DNA of 64,000 bases from JAXGMV01 sp040768445 (GCA_040768445.1 JAXGMV010000001.1:1178001-1242000); one strand, 5' to 3'. Positions 1 to 8,827 are shown, counted from the first letter of the stretch. A program made the numbers and translations. Notes: a model not told the origin generated them from the letters alone.

Positions 1-1272
1 GAAAACCACCCCGGCTACCTCGAACAAGTACAGCGCAATTACTGGCGCAATTTTGCGCTCTACATTCTTGAGGGATGTTTCTTCTCCTTCGGATTTGCGA
101 TCTTTGCTTCTGATACCATCCTGCCATACCTGGTGTCCGAGCTGACCGGCAACCCGTTCCTGATCGGTCTTGTACCGGCGTTGAACTTCCTCGGCTATTA
201 CCTGCCGCAGTTATTCAGCGCTTACTTTTCACAGAAGCTCTCACGGCGTAAGGGTATGGTGATCACCGTAGCGGTTGTGCAGCGCACCACCCTGTTACTG
301 ATCACGCTGGCAGTCCAGACCATTTTCCACCTGCCTGAGCCCCTACCGCTGCTGCTGTTTTTCACAGCTTACTCGCTCTTCTGCTTCAGCAACGGCTTCA
401 TCACCCCACCGTACACAGACCTGGTGAACAAGACCATCATCAGCCGGCGCGGGTTGTTCTATGGCTTACAGATTGCCGGCAGCAGCCTGGCAGGTTTTGC
501 CGGTTCGATGATCGCCCGTCAGATGCTGGACAACCTGGCATTCCCCGCAAATTTCCAGCAGTTGTTCTGGATCGGGTTTCTGGTCTCGCTCTTCAGCCCG
601 ATCGTGATGCTTTTCTACCGTGAGCAGCCCTACCCTGAACCGCACCCGGTTGAGCCGCTCGGCAACTTCTTCAAGGTGATCCCCGCTAAACTGCGCACGT
701 ACCCACTGTTCACACGCGTGCTGTTAGCGCGCGGCCTCGTAGGGTTATCCTTCATGGCAACTGGCTTCTATGCTGTCTATGCTGTTAATCAGTACAACCT
801 CAACCCGGGTACGGTGGCGGTTTTCACCATGGTCTCCCTGCTGACTCGCAGTGTGATGGGACTGGTTTGGGGTGCAGTCGGCGACTGGCATGGCTACAGG
901 CTGGTGCTGGCGTGCCTGGCAGGTATGTTGGCGGTCCAGTCATTTCTGGCGATGGCAGTGCCGGATGCGCGCGTATTTTACATTGTGATGATGCTAACGG
1001 GAGCGATCAATGCTGCGCTGTATGTGGCCGACCCCAACCTGGTGTTTGAGACCACACCGCCGGCTGAGACCAGCCGCTTCATTGGCATCTCCAACACTGT
1101 CCTCGGCCCATTAATGGCGCTGGCGCCTCTGGTGGGCGGCCTGCTGGTTAATTATTTCAATTACCAGGCGTTGTTTGGAGCAGCAATGATCTTTGGACTG
1201 ATAGGTTTGATCTATGTCCTGCTGAAAGTGGAAGAGCCGCGCAGACTGAACGGTTTGATAAAACCAGAGTAG
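1..1272 (+). CDS. MFS transporter, 5'-truncated
   Basis: The frame is open from base 1, so the gene begins upstream of the window; the first in-frame GTG (133) lies inside a membrane segment and is not the real start. The product has about eleven visible hydrophobic helices and the loop pattern of a major facilitator superfamily permease, including a basic cytoplasmic loop (FSQKLSRRKGM) after the second helix. The role is transport of an unidentified small solute or drug across the inner membrane. It ends with a basic tail and converges on the pirin gene across a hairpin terminator. The substrate cannot be read from sequence. Confidence 0.85.
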   Translation, partial: ENHPGYLEQVQRNYWRNFALYILEGCFFSFGFAIFASDTILPYLVSELTGNPFLIGLVPALNFLGYYLPQLFSAYFSQKLSRRKGMVITVAVVQRTTLLLITLAVQTIFHLPEPLPLLLFFTAYSLFCFSNGFITPPYTDLVNKTIISRRGLFYGLQIAGSSLAGFAGSMIARQMLDNLAFPANFQQLFWIGFLVSLFSPIVMLFYREQPYPEPHPVEPLGNFFKVIPAKLRTYPLFTRVLLARGLVGLSFMATGFYAVYAVNQYNLNPGTVAVFTMVSLLTRSVMGLVWGAVGDWHGYRLVLACLAGMLAVQSFLAMAVPDARVFYIVMMLTGAINAALYVADPNLVFETTPPAETSRFIGISNTVLGPLMALAPLVGGLLVNYFNYQALFGAAMIFGLIGLIYVLLKVEEPRRLNGLIKPE

Positions 1273-1297
1273 TCAGGCCTTATCACAAAACAAACAA

Positions 1298-1320
1298 CTG
1301 CCGGCGATCAAAGCCGGCAG
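1298..1320. terminator. Bidirectional hairpin terminator
   Basis: An 8-bp stem CTGCCGGC/GCCGGCAG encloses the 7-nt loop GATCAAA between two convergent genes. The A-rich stretch to its left supplies a U-rich tail for minus-strand transcripts (the pirin gene). Confidence 0.7.
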
Positions 1321-1352
1321 CTGTAATTAACCAATAAGCTGTTTGCAATTCT

Positions 1353-2192
1353 TTAGCTGACGAAGGTGCCGTTCTCAAGGTCGCGCAGCGCCTGCATGAT
1401 CTCCTCGCGGGTGTTCATCACGAAGGGTCCATAGCGCGCAATCGGCTCACCGATCGGCCTACCCATCACCAACAGGAATGAGAAGGGTTGGTCACCAGTC
1501 TCAGCTTGCAAGGAACTACCATCTTCAAAGACGACCAGTACCGGCTGGACTGCATTGACGGTAACGTTAGCATAGTTACCGCCGCCGTCGTAGGCATAAG
1601 CAAAGACGGTGTGACCAATTGGCGTGTCAATGGTGAAGGCGCTCCCGGCGGGCAGGTGCACATCCAGGTAAACCGGTGCGACTGCAATCTTGGTCACCGG
1701 ACCGGTGCGGCCTTCATAACTGCCGGTGATCACCCGCACTGTTCCGCCGTTCTCAAGCTGCACAACGGGGATCTCGTCAGCCAGCACTTCCTGGTAACGC
1801 GGGGCGGTCATCTTTTCTGCAGCCGGCAGGTTGACCCACAGCTGGAAGCCGCTTAAGCCTGTATCACCGGGCTGCGGCATCTCTTCGTGCATGATGCCCC
1901 GCCCGGCGGTCATCCACTGCACATCGCCCGGGCCGATTACGCCGGCGTTGCCGATGCTGTCCTGGTGGCGCACCAGGCCGCGCTGCATGTAGGTCACCGT
2001 CTCAATGCCACGGTGCGGGTGCATGGGAAAGCCGGCCATGTACTCATCCGGGTTGTCCGAACCAAAATGGTCGAACAACAGGAACGGGTCGAGGTAATTA
2101 AGTGTGCGTGTGGCGATGCTGCGCCGGATGGAAACTCCTGCGCCGTCGGTCACAGCGTCAGGTGTGATAATGTGCGAAACCTGTCTGATCAT
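1353..2192 (-). CDS. Pirin family protein
   Basis: A 279-aa bicupin. The N-terminal cupin carries the pirin metal ligands: the two His of MHPHRGIET and the His/Glu pair of GIMHEEMP, which bind Fe(II) or a similar metal in characterised pirins. Family members include quercetin 2,3-dioxygenases and redox-linked regulators; which role applies here is unknown. Length is normal for the family and the C-terminal pirin_C half is intact. It has its own transcription unit, convergent with the MFS gene and following the STAND/TPR gene on the same strand after an 80-nt gap. The ATG at 2192 is preceded by GGGAGAA. Confidence 0.9.
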   Translation of the reverse strand: MIRQVSHIITPDAVTDGAGVSIRRSIATRTLNYLDPFLLFDHFGSDNPDEYMAGFPMHPHRGIETVTYMQRGLVRHQDSIGNAGVIGPGDVQWMTAGRGIMHEEMPQPGDTGLSGFQLWVNLPAAEKMTAPRYQEVLADEIPVVQLENGGTVRVITGSYEGRTGPVTKIAVAPVYLDVHLPAGSAFTIDTPIGHTVFAYAYDGGGNYANVTVNAVQPVLVVFEDGSSLQAETGDQPFSFLLVMGRPIGEPIARYGPFVMNTREEIMQALRDLENGTFVS

Positions 2193-2272
2193 ACAATTCT
2201 CCCTGGATTACCAATATGTGAGTTACTCCTGCATTGTAACAGAGGGGCAGCGCTTTATCCACTAAGGCTGGA

Positions 2273-4315
2273 TTACTCAACCTTGTAGTCAACCAGTTTC
2301 TGTACAGCCGCCTGTACCGCTGGATTGTCAGGCTGTTCCTGAAGCAGCTGTTTATATTCCGGCAGGACGCCGTTCAGCTCGATCATCAGCGGGTTGGATG
2401 CCAGCCGCTCATCGATTAACTTTTGGGCTTCCTGATCACGTCCGAGGCGCAGCAGAACCAGTGCACGGTCAAGATGAACTTCACCAGGATCATCAGCCAG
2501 GTTTTGCGCCTGCTCGAAATAGTCCAGCGCTGCCTGGTACTGCCGGCGGGCATACGCTAGCTGGCCGCGGCGGACGTGGTTATAAAAATGATCGGGATCA
2601 AGCTGTTCAGCCAGCTCGATATCTTTCTCAGCTTCCGCCAGCCTGCCGGTGCGGATGTTCACGTCAGCCCGGTTGTGGTACGCCAGCACATATTCCGGCT
2701 GCAGCTCGATCGCGCGTGTGTAATCTGCCAGCGCCTCAACATACCTGTCCAGTTCGGCAAAACAAGCGCCACGGTTGTTGTATGCCCGATCATTTTCTGG
2801 TTCAATCCCCAGCGCCTCTGAATAATCTTTTATTGCATTGTGATAGCTTTCCACCAGGTAGTAGATTACGCCCCGATTGTACAGGGTATGAAAGGACTTT
2901 TGAAAATACAGGGAAACACTGTACCATCGTTCAGCCGAGATAAGGTCAGCCCGAAGTTGAGCAGCCAACGCTAATTCAAACATCATGCCGGCAAACTCGT
3001 CATCCAACCCTTTTTGGAAGGGGCGAACAAACAGCGCGCTTTGCCGTTCAGCCCAAACAGCCAGCTGATGTGCAGCAACATCCGGGTCAGGCTGCAGCTC
3101 TTCCACAGCCAGGTCGGAGTAGTACAGCCTGGCGTCGCGCTCCATGATGTCATAATTCTCGAGGAAGTTCAGTGCCCTGTCCAGCAGCTTACCGCGCCTG
3201 AACAGCGGACGCCTTAACCCGGCACCGCAGTACTGCGAGAGAGCGTGACGGCATACCAGGTCGGTGATGGGCGTGACACCAGCAGCGTCAAACAGCTGCA
3301 GGCTGTCAAGAATGCAGCCAGCCAGTGGGTTCTGCCGCCGGATTTCAACCCGGTTGGCCTGCCACTCTTCCTCAAGGCTGACCTGCATGACGGCTTCCAT
3401 CTCAACCGCGCTGACCTGCAGCTGACCCTGGTTGTTGAGCCGGCGCAGGGGGTTGATCAGCCGCTCCGGGTTGCCCTCACTGCGCTCTGACAGTACCTGC
3501 TTTGCCTTAGGGTCCAACTCAAGGTTATAAGCAAGGCTGGCGGCATCTACCAGTTCAGCGGACTGCCTGGCGTTCAGCCGGCGCAGGTTGATGGTTGCGA
3601 AACCCTGCTCTCGCAGCCACTCCCGGTATTCGCGGTCAAGCTGGTCATTGCGGGCATCAACGATAATAAAGCAGGAACGGCATTCCTGAAGCGCCTGGAA
3701 AGCACCGGAGAGCAGGTCTATCTGGTGATGAGGGAAATGCACCGGCAGGTCTTCGATGTACAGCAGAATAGCAGCCTTGGGGTCCACCTGTTGGCGGATG
3801 GCAGTCTTCACACCTTCAGCATCGGCGCAGCCAAAGCGGCGCAGGGGTGCAAACACCCGACCGGGCAGCACTTTCTCCCCGGCAACAGCCCGCTGGATCA
3901 GCTCGGCAGCGGCGCGGCTCTTGCCAGATTTCATCGAGCCAGTGATCAGCAGGCGGCGGTTGGCATTCAGGTTGACGCCGTCAATGCCGCCGCGCGGCAC
4001 CCAGTTAACGGACGCGCCGCGCCCGGGTATGATGTGCTCCGATGGGCAGGGCTCCAGCGGCTGAGGTTGGCTTGAATCGGCTGGCAAAGGCTTGACCGCC
4101 AGCCAGGTCAGCACTGCCAGGACACCGGTGATGATGACAGATAAAATGTTGAGCAGGGCTTCCAGCGCCTGGATCAGCTCGCTGTTTTCAGCGATGACAG
4201 GCAGGAGTGACAGCAGGAAAGGAATCCAGAGCTGCGAGGTTGCCAGGAGCAGAAGGGCAGCCGCCAACAGGGCGATGAGGATAAACTGTTTTTTATTCTG
4301 CCTGTTCCCGGACAT
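2273..4315 (-). CDS. Membrane-anchored STAND-like P-loop NTPase with C-terminal TPRs
   Basis: 680 aa. Two hydrophobic segments (about 11-40 and 50-75) anchor the N terminus, followed by a Pro-rich linker. A P-loop domain follows: Walker A GSMKSGKS (126-133), Walker B-like ILLYIED (183-189), a strand with FIIVDARND (216-224), and a GNP motif (281-283) typical of the lid of STAND-class NTPases. The C-terminal third (about 470-640) holds at least four TPR units of the type (A)YNNRG...YxEALxDYxxAIELxP. STAND proteins are ATP-dependent signalling switches whose repeats sense a ligand. Here the input would be the TPRs and the output the membrane region. No effector domain or partner gene is recognisable, so its role (stress, defence or envelope sensing) is open. 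Confidence 0.75.
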   Translation of the reverse strand: MSGNRQNKKQFILIALLAAALLLLATSQLWIPFLLSLLPVIAENSELIQALEALLNILSVIITGVLAVLTWLAVKPLPADSSQPQPLEPCPSEHIIPGRGASVNWVPRGGIDGVNLNANRRLLITGSMKSGKSRAAAELIQRAVAGEKVLPGRVFAPLRRFGCADAEGVKTAIRQQVDPKAAILLYIEDLPVHFPHHQIDLLSGAFQALQECRSCFIIVDARNDQLDREYREWLREQGFATINLRRLNARQSAELVDAASLAYNLELDPKAKQVLSERSEGNPERLINPLRRLNNQGQLQVSAVEMEAVMQVSLEEEWQANRVEIRRQNPLAGCILDSLQLFDAAGVTPITDLVCRHALSQYCGAGLRRPLFRRGKLLDRALNFLENYDIMERDARLYYSDLAVEELQPDPDVAAHQLAVWAERQSALFVRPFQKGLDDEFAGMMFELALAAQLRADLISAERWYSVSLYFQKSFHTLYNRGVIYYLVESYHNAIKDYSEALGIEPENDRAYNNRGACFAELDRYVEALADYTRAIELQPEYVLAYHNRADVNIRTGRLAEAEKDIELAEQLDPDHFYNHVRRGQLAYARRQYQAALDYFEQAQNLADDPGEVHLDRALVLLRLGRDQEAQKLIDERLASNPLMIELNGVLPEYKQLLQEQPDNPAVQAAVQKLVDYKVE

Positions 4316-4340
4316 GGATTATCCTGTGTTAGAACCTGAT

Positions 4341-5144
4341 TTATGCCGGCTTGACCGCTTTCAGCGAAAACATCAATGGCAGGGATGGGATGCCTGAGCG
4401 CGGGTAGTAATACCCGTCGTCATGTTTTTCCAACCAGTCATAGGCTTTGTATGTGGTAAAGGGGAACTCGTGCACGTATTCGATCCTCAAACCGCTTTTC
4501 ACCAGGTTGGTGATCACCTCACCCAGCGGGTAAGACCACTCGTAAGTTTCTTTTTCTTTCGTCTCTGCCTGGCGGTCAGCGTAGGTGCCGCTCACCGGCA
4601 GGATGATGGCGCCCTCGTTAAAGTAAGGGTAGCGCAAAGATGGCTCTGAGGCTTCATCATCGAAGATCATGGCAGTCGGGTGGAACTCGGCGATGTAGAA
4701 GAACCCGCCCGATTTGACATAGCTGGCAGCGATGCGCGCCCACTCTGCCAGGCCAGGCAGCCAGGTGAGCACGCCGTAGCTGGTGTAAACGATATCAAAG
4801 GACTCGTTCAGGTGCTGGGGTATGTTGTACAGGTTGCTGCAAATGAAGCGCGCCGGCACACCGATCTGTTCACTGCTCTGGCGAGCAATGGCAATCGCCT
4901 CGGGTGAGAAATCCACAGCCGTGACATCCGCACCCAGCCTGGCCCATGAGAGCGAATCATGACCGAAGTGGCACATCAGGTGCAGCAGGCGCTTGCCGGA
5001 AACATCGCCCATCTCTTCCAGCTCCAGCGCATGAAGGCTGTTCCTGCCTTTCAAAAACGCTTCATGCTGGTACATATCAGAACGCACGTGAATCTGTGCC
5101 CACTCGTCCCAGACCCTGCGGTTGACCTCGATGCCTTTGTCCAT
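4341..5144 (-). CDS. SAM-dependent class I methyltransferase
   Basis: 267 aa from the ATG at 5144, chosen because GGAGA lies 6 nt upstream; an upstream ATG at 5207 would add 21 residues without a ribosome-binding site. The Rossmann core is visible: motif I is a variant (LLHLMCHFGHDSL), followed by the acidic strand VTAVDFSPEAI and the post-II strand FDIVYTSYGVLTWL. The product resembles the UbiE/TehB-like methyltransferases that act on small molecules; the substrate is unknown. It stands alone between the STAND/TPR gene and a divergent dinB-like gene. Confidence 0.85.
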   Translation of the reverse strand: MDKGIEVNRRVWDEWAQIHVRSDMYQHEAFLKGRNSLHALELEEMGDVSGKRLLHLMCHFGHDSLSWARLGADVTAVDFSPEAIAIARQSSEQIGVPARFICSNLYNIPQHLNESFDIVYTSYGVLTWLPGLAEWARIAASYVKSGGFFYIAEFHPTAMIFDDEASEPSLRYPYFNEGAIILPVSGTYADRQAETKEKETYEWSYPLGEVITNLVKSGLRIEYVHEFPFTTYKAYDWLEKHDDGYYYPRSGIPSLPLMFSLKAVKPA

Positions 5145-5299
5145 GCGTACTCTCCGTGTGATGTGTGTATAAAGTGCTGACTTTATTATACAGACGAAGC
5201 CCGCCAAATAATACCGGCATTGATGACGCGCAGCGCTTTGCTGGAACCGGGCATCGATTTAGCGTACAATCATCTTGATCATTGAAAAAAGGAGTTCAG

Positions 5300-5785
5300 A
5301 TGAAACAATATCCGGTTGAGACATTACTTGAAGCACTTGAAAATAACCAGGCTTTGCTGGAACTGCAAACTGCAGATATCACCCATGAGCAAAGCCTGCT
5401 AATACCGCCGTTCTATGCAAACTGCATGAACTGGGTTCTGGGTCATCTACTGCAGTCACGCAGCTGGATGCTGGCACAAATTGGCTTGAGCGGGTACATG
5501 CCGCAAGAAGAAGCGATGCTGTACCAGCGCAATGCCCCGGAAATGGATAACCCTGGGCAGGCATCACGGCTTGAAAGCCTGCTGGAACGGCTGAAAGAGA
5601 CCAACACATTGTTGAAGGACAGGCTGATGGCGATGTCACCAGAGGAGCTTCATAAAGAAATTCCGATATTTGGCGGTACCACGCTGAGTGCGTTTCTCGG
5701 GTTCCTGTTGTGGCACGAGACCTATCACGTCGGCCAGCTGGAGATTCTGCGCAACTTTACCGGACACCACGAGAAATTAATCTGA
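5300..5785 (+). CDS. DinB/YfiT-like metal-dependent protein
   Basis: 161 aa. The start is the ATG at 5300, just after an AAGGAG box; a TTG at 5282 overlaps that box and is rejected. The four-helix DinB fold is indicated by its spaced metal-binding histidines: one in NWVLGHLLQSR and two in LWHETYHVGQLE. Members include DNA-damage-induced proteins and thiol-dependent (bacillithiol/mycothiol) transferases; most are uncharacterised. The gene is divergent from the methyltransferase and ends at a strong terminator. Confidence 0.85.
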   Translation: MKQYPVETLLEALENNQALLELQTADITHEQSLLIPPFYANCMNWVLGHLLQSRSWMLAQIGLSGYMPQEEAMLYQRNAPEMDNPGQASRLESLLERLKETNTLLKDRLMAMSPEELHKEIPIFGGTTLSAFLGFLLWHETYHVGQLEILRNFTGHHEKLI

Positions 5786-5811
5786 GCTAATATGGTTTTG
5801 TAATTATAAGA

Positions 5812-5844
5812 AACAGCCTGCCTGGTACACAAAGGCAGGCTGTT
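5812..5844. terminator. Bidirectional terminator between dinB-like gene and arsP
   Basis: A perfect 12-bp stem, AACAGCCTGCCT/AGGCAGGCTGTT, around a 9-nt loop lies between the ends of two convergent genes. Confidence 0.85.
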
Positions 5845-5854
5845 GAGAGTGTTT

Positions 5855-7177
5855 TCAGGATGCAGCCAATATCAATCCGAACAGGTAGCCTGCCAGCGTG
5901 CTCAACACGGCAACCAACGCCACGTACACGGCGGTTTTCTTCTTACCCATAATGCCGTTCAGCACCAGGATGGACTGCAGGGATAGCTCAGGGTCAGCCA
6001 GTAAGTAAGCCAGCAGTGGGCCGCGCGCCATGCCCAGGTCAAGGAACATCCTGGCGATTGGTACCTCGACCAGCGTGGGGAAGTACATGAACACTCCGAA
6101 AATTACACCAACGAAGTTAGCACCGATGGTGTTGGAGCCGGCGATGGTGCGCACCCATTCTTCCGGGATGATCTCGCGTACAATGCCGGCGGCAAAGACG
6201 CCAACGATCAGCAGGGGGAAGATCTGCTTGACGAACTTCCAGGTTTCCCAAATCCAGCCGGCCAGTTCGTCTTTGCTGAAATTGCGCGCTGCCACAAAAC
6301 CGATGGCCACCAGCAGTATGACCTCACCGATCAGGCGCCCGTTGATGCCGATGACCGCCGATCCGATTTCTTCTTTTGGTGCGGCAATCAGGATGGTGAG
6401 TGCGATAAACCCGATGGCAGCATACGTCCAGCCGCTGAAACCATCAAAGATGGTCTCAAATCCCTTCCAGGCAGTGATGCCGATCACGATCAGCATCAGG
6501 ATCAGCAGGCCGCCCTGCAGGGTCAGGTTAACCGATGCCAGGGTGTCCATCATACCCTGCAGTGAGCTGGCCGGCATGTTGATAGTCGCATAGACATTCG
6601 TCAGCAAACCCACCTGCAGTGTGCCGACGATCAGCACAGCCACCAGCAGCAGGAAGAGCACCCATACAGCCGGCTTGACCTTGACCGATTGATCAAACAT
6701 ACCGTTGGCAGCCATTTCGGCTGAGCGGGTTTTCTCTTCCTTGCGAAAAACCCAGGCCATGATCAAGCCAATAACAATGCCAAAGACGATGGACAGGATC
6801 AGGCGCGCCAGGGCGATGTCGAAGCCGATGGCAGCGCCGGTGTAGGTGATGGCCAGGATGTTTATGGCTGGACCGACAAACAGGAAGGTGATGGCGGGGC
6901 CAAGCCCGGCGCCGCGCTTCCAGATGCCGGCAAACAACGGCAGGATGGTGCAGGAACACACCGCCAGCACAAAACCACCCAATGCAGAGGCGGGGTAGCT
7001 GATCCACTTGGAGGCTTTGGGTCCAAGGAAACGGGTGATGGCTTCTTTGGGGATCATGGAGCTTAAGAAGCCGGCAATGATAAAGGCTGGCACCAGGCAT
7101 AGTAATACGTGAGCAGCCAGGTAATCCAGCAGGCTGGTGTAACCGGACCACAGCAGGGATAAAAGTGTTTCAATCAT
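5855..7177 (-). CDS. arsP: ArsP_1-type permease (DUF318/YraQ family)
   Basis: A 440-aa integral membrane protein with about ten hydrophobic helices. The N-terminal half carries the family hallmark VCSCTILPLF..GxxxGP and TFLFVGPAINI; the Cys pair of CSC is characteristic of the ArsP_1 permeases, some of which export trivalent organoarsenicals. The second half repeats the fold (FGVFMYFPTLVEVPIA). It is the last gene of a minus-strand operon after arsR and a small thioredoxin-like gene, which supports efflux of a thiol-reactive metalloid. Whether the cargo is methylarsenite or another thiophilic species cannot be decided from sequence. Confidence 0.85.
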   Translation of the reverse strand: MIETLLSLLWSGYTSLLDYLAAHVLLCLVPAFIIAGFLSSMIPKEAITRFLGPKASKWISYPASALGGFVLAVCSCTILPLFAGIWKRGAGLGPAITFLFVGPAINILAITYTGAAIGFDIALARLILSIVFGIVIGLIMAWVFRKEEKTRSAEMAANGMFDQSVKVKPAVWVLFLLLVAVLIVGTLQVGLLTNVYATINMPASSLQGMMDTLASVNLTLQGGLLILMLIVIGITAWKGFETIFDGFSGWTYAAIGFIALTILIAAPKEEIGSAVIGINGRLIGEVILLVAIGFVAARNFSKDELAGWIWETWKFVKQIFPLLIVGVFAAGIVREIIPEEWVRTIAGSNTIGANFVGVIFGVFMYFPTLVEVPIARMFLDLGMARGPLLAYLLADPELSLQSILVLNGIMGKKKTAVYVALVAVLSTLAGYLFGLILAAS

Positions 7178-7280
7178 TTACGGTTTGCTCTTTTGCTTTC
7201 AGTTTATTGGTATGCCGGCATATAGCCCTGGTTGGTTTCAAGGGAATGACCTGCGCCGCATGCGGTTTGTTCAAGGAGAA

Positions 7281-7517
7281 TCAGCTTGATAGCCAGGTTT
7301 TGATTTCTGATTCAGCCGGGATGCGGCCGTAGGAGAGTACCTCGCCGTTCAGCACCAACCCGGGCGTGGCCAGGATGGGAAACTTCATAATTTCGTCCAT
7401 ACTGGTGACTTTCTCAATTTCAGCTTCCAACGCCAGGTCAGCAACCACTTTGCGGGTGAGCTGTTCGAGGCGTTTGCAGTTGGCGCAGCCGGATCCGAGG
7501 ATTTTGATATTTAGCAT
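7281..7517 (-). CDS. Small thioredoxin-fold protein (redox-active disulfide protein 2 type)
   Basis: 78 aa from the ATG at 7517, preceded by AAAGGAAT; an ORF extension to 7559 is not supported. It has the glutaredoxin/thioredoxin-like start LNIKILGSGCANCKRL with an active-site CxxC (C-A-N-C) and the cis-Pro loop near ATPGLVLNGEV. Such 75-80 aa proteins accompany DUF318/ArsP permeases and ArsR regulators in many genomes. A plausible job is to reduce or hand over the thiol-bound metalloid, which is an inference. Second gene of the arsR operon. Confidence 0.9.
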   Translation of the reverse strand: MLNIKILGSGCANCKRLEQLTRKVVADLALEAEIEKVTSMDEIMKFPILATPGLVLNGEVLSYGRIPAESEIKTWLSS

Positions 7518-7581
7518 GGTGAATTCCTTTCGATGTGTTGTGTTGGCTGCCGCTGTCATGAATCAGGGTCAGCTGGTTAAT

Positions 7582-7597
7582 ATTCATAAAATTGAAT
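7582..7597. promoter_or_regulatory. Putative ArsR operator, copy 1
   Basis: ATTCATAAAATTGAAT contains inverted half-sites ATTCA/TGAAT separated by 6 nt. It sits in the arsR-thioredoxin intergenic region and is nearly identical, over 22 nt of context, to the second copy at the arsR start codon (opposite orientation). Confidence 0.65.
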
Positions 7598-7647
7598 GTG
7601 ATATTTCGATAGAGTTTGGTTGCATATGAGCAAGGTCTTGTTTTATA

Positions 7648-8028
7648 TCATTCCTGTGGGCAGCACTTGGGGCAGGGGCAGTCTTTAGCAGCCAGGCGGC
7701 CGGTACGCCGGGGTTTGTCGGGCAGCAGATGCTCCTGCAGGGCATCGATCAGAGGGTAAATACCCCGGTCGGTGACGCTGTAGAAAATGTTCCAGCCGTC
7801 CTGCCGGCTCTGCACCAGACCCGCTTCACGCAGGACAGCCAGCTGTTGGGAGATGTACGCCTGGCGGTAACCGAGCAGGGCTTCCATGTGGCAGACACAG
7901 GCTTCATCATCGCGCAGGATGTCCAGGATGGCAAGGCGGGCGGGATGGGCCAGCACCTTGAAGGTGCCTGCCAGTGTCTTATGCAGGTCCATATCCACTG
8001 ACTGTGTGTCGATTACATTCAATTTCAT
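7648..8028 (-). CDS. arsR: ArsR/SmtB-family metalloregulator with Cys-rich tail
   Basis: 126 aa from the ATG at 8028. Winged-helix repressor: FKVLAHPARLAILDIL, then the alpha-3 metal box DEACVCHME (the CVC pair matches the As(III)-binding ELCVCDL motif of ArsR), the recognition helix YISQQLAVLREAGLV and the wing. The C terminus ends in a second Cys cluster, CPCPKCC, which may add thiol ligands. It leads the operon arsR-thioredoxin-arsP. A consensus promoter places the transcription start at or next to the A of the ATG, so the message is probably leaderless, and an operator-like palindrome overlaps the start codon, implying autorepression. Confidence 0.92.
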   Translation of the reverse strand: MKLNVIDTQSVDMDLHKTLAGTFKVLAHPARLAILDILRDDEACVCHMEALLGYRQAYISQQLAVLREAGLVQSRQDGWNIFYSVTDRGIYPLIDALQEHLLPDKPRRTGRLAAKDCPCPKCCPQE

Positions 8029-8032
8029 GAAT
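8017..8032. promoter_or_regulatory. Putative ArsR operator, copy 2 (overlaps arsR start)
   Basis: On the minus strand this reads ATTCATGAAATTGAAT, whose ATG is the arsR start codon. It has the same ATTCA-N6-TGAAT half-sites as copy 1 at 7582 and lies just downstream of the -10 box, a position where bound repressor would block RNA polymerase. Confidence 0.65.
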
Positions 8033-8035
8033 ATG

Positions 8036-8064
8036 ATTATACACCCTGAATTGAGCCTGTCAAG
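8036..8064 (-). promoter_or_regulatory. Consensus sigma-70-type promoter of arsR operon
   Basis: TTGACA (8064-8059), a 17-nt spacer and TATAAT (8041-8036): both hexamers match consensus exactly. Only 7 nt separate the -10 box from the arsR ATG, so transcription should begin at the start codon. Confidence 0.85.
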
Positions 8065-8245
8065 ACTTATAAATTGCCAGGTCTGTGAGCAGGTCAGCAC
8101 ATAGTATACAGTTTGTGAATAGAAATTATGAAGTACATCTGGAGAATATTATGAATAACTACAAAACTGTTCGTCGATTTAGACAGGCACGGTGTAAAAT
8201 TTAACTAATCGGTATAACAAAATTAAAGAATAAGGCGGTAACCGC

Positions 8246-8827
8246 ATGAACCTTAGAAAAGCACCCGATTTCCCTTACAATTTTATAGACCACATGCTCT
8301 TTTCTGAGGACGAGATCAAGGCGCGGGTTGCTGAACTGGCCGCCCAGATCACCTATGACTACCGCGACTCAGAAAAGCTGCTGCTATTGGGCTTGCTGCG
8401 CGGCAGCGTGATCTTTATCACCGACCTGATGCGATCCATCAACCTGCCGCTGACCATGGACTTCATGTCCGTATCGTCCTATGCCGGCAGTGAGTCAACC
8501 GGTTTCATCCGCATCGATTCAGACCACAAGACCAACATCTACGGCTGGGATGTGATCCTGGTGGATGACATCGCAGACTCCGGTTATACACTCTACACGA
8601 TCAAGAAACTGCTGCTGGAGCGCAAGCCGAAGAGCCTGAAACTGTGCGCCCTGCTGGACAAGGAAGAGCGCCGCAAGGTGGATGTGCCGATTGATTACCG
8701 TGGCTTTGCCATCCCCGATTATTTCGTGGTCGGTTATGGGCTGGATATTGATGAGAAGGGGCGTAACCTGCCGTACATTGCCTCGGTCAACCTGGAGCGC
8801 TACCTGGCGAATGGGGGCTCAAAATAA
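8246..8827 (+). CDS. hpt: Hypoxanthine phosphoribosyltransferase
   Basis: 193 aa, type I phosphoribosyltransferase fold. The PRPP-binding loop is VILVDDIADSGYTL, the pyrophosphate loop region is LLGLLRGSVIFITDL, and the C-terminal purine-binding part is DYFVVGYGLDIDEKGRNLPYI. It salvages hypoxanthine (and usually guanine) to IMP/GMP with PRPP in the cytoplasm. Length is standard. A weak AAGGCGG box precedes the ATG. Monocistronic, ending at a hairpin terminator. Confidence 0.95.
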   Translation: MNLRKAPDFPYNFIDHMLFSEDEIKARVAELAAQITYDYRDSEKLLLLGLLRGSVIFITDLMRSINLPLTMDFMSVSSYAGSESTGFIRIDSDHKTNIYGWDVILVDDIADSGYTLYTIKKLLLERKPKSLKLCALLDKEERRKVDVPIDYRGFAIPDYFVVGYGLDIDEKGRNLPYIASVNLERYLANGGSK

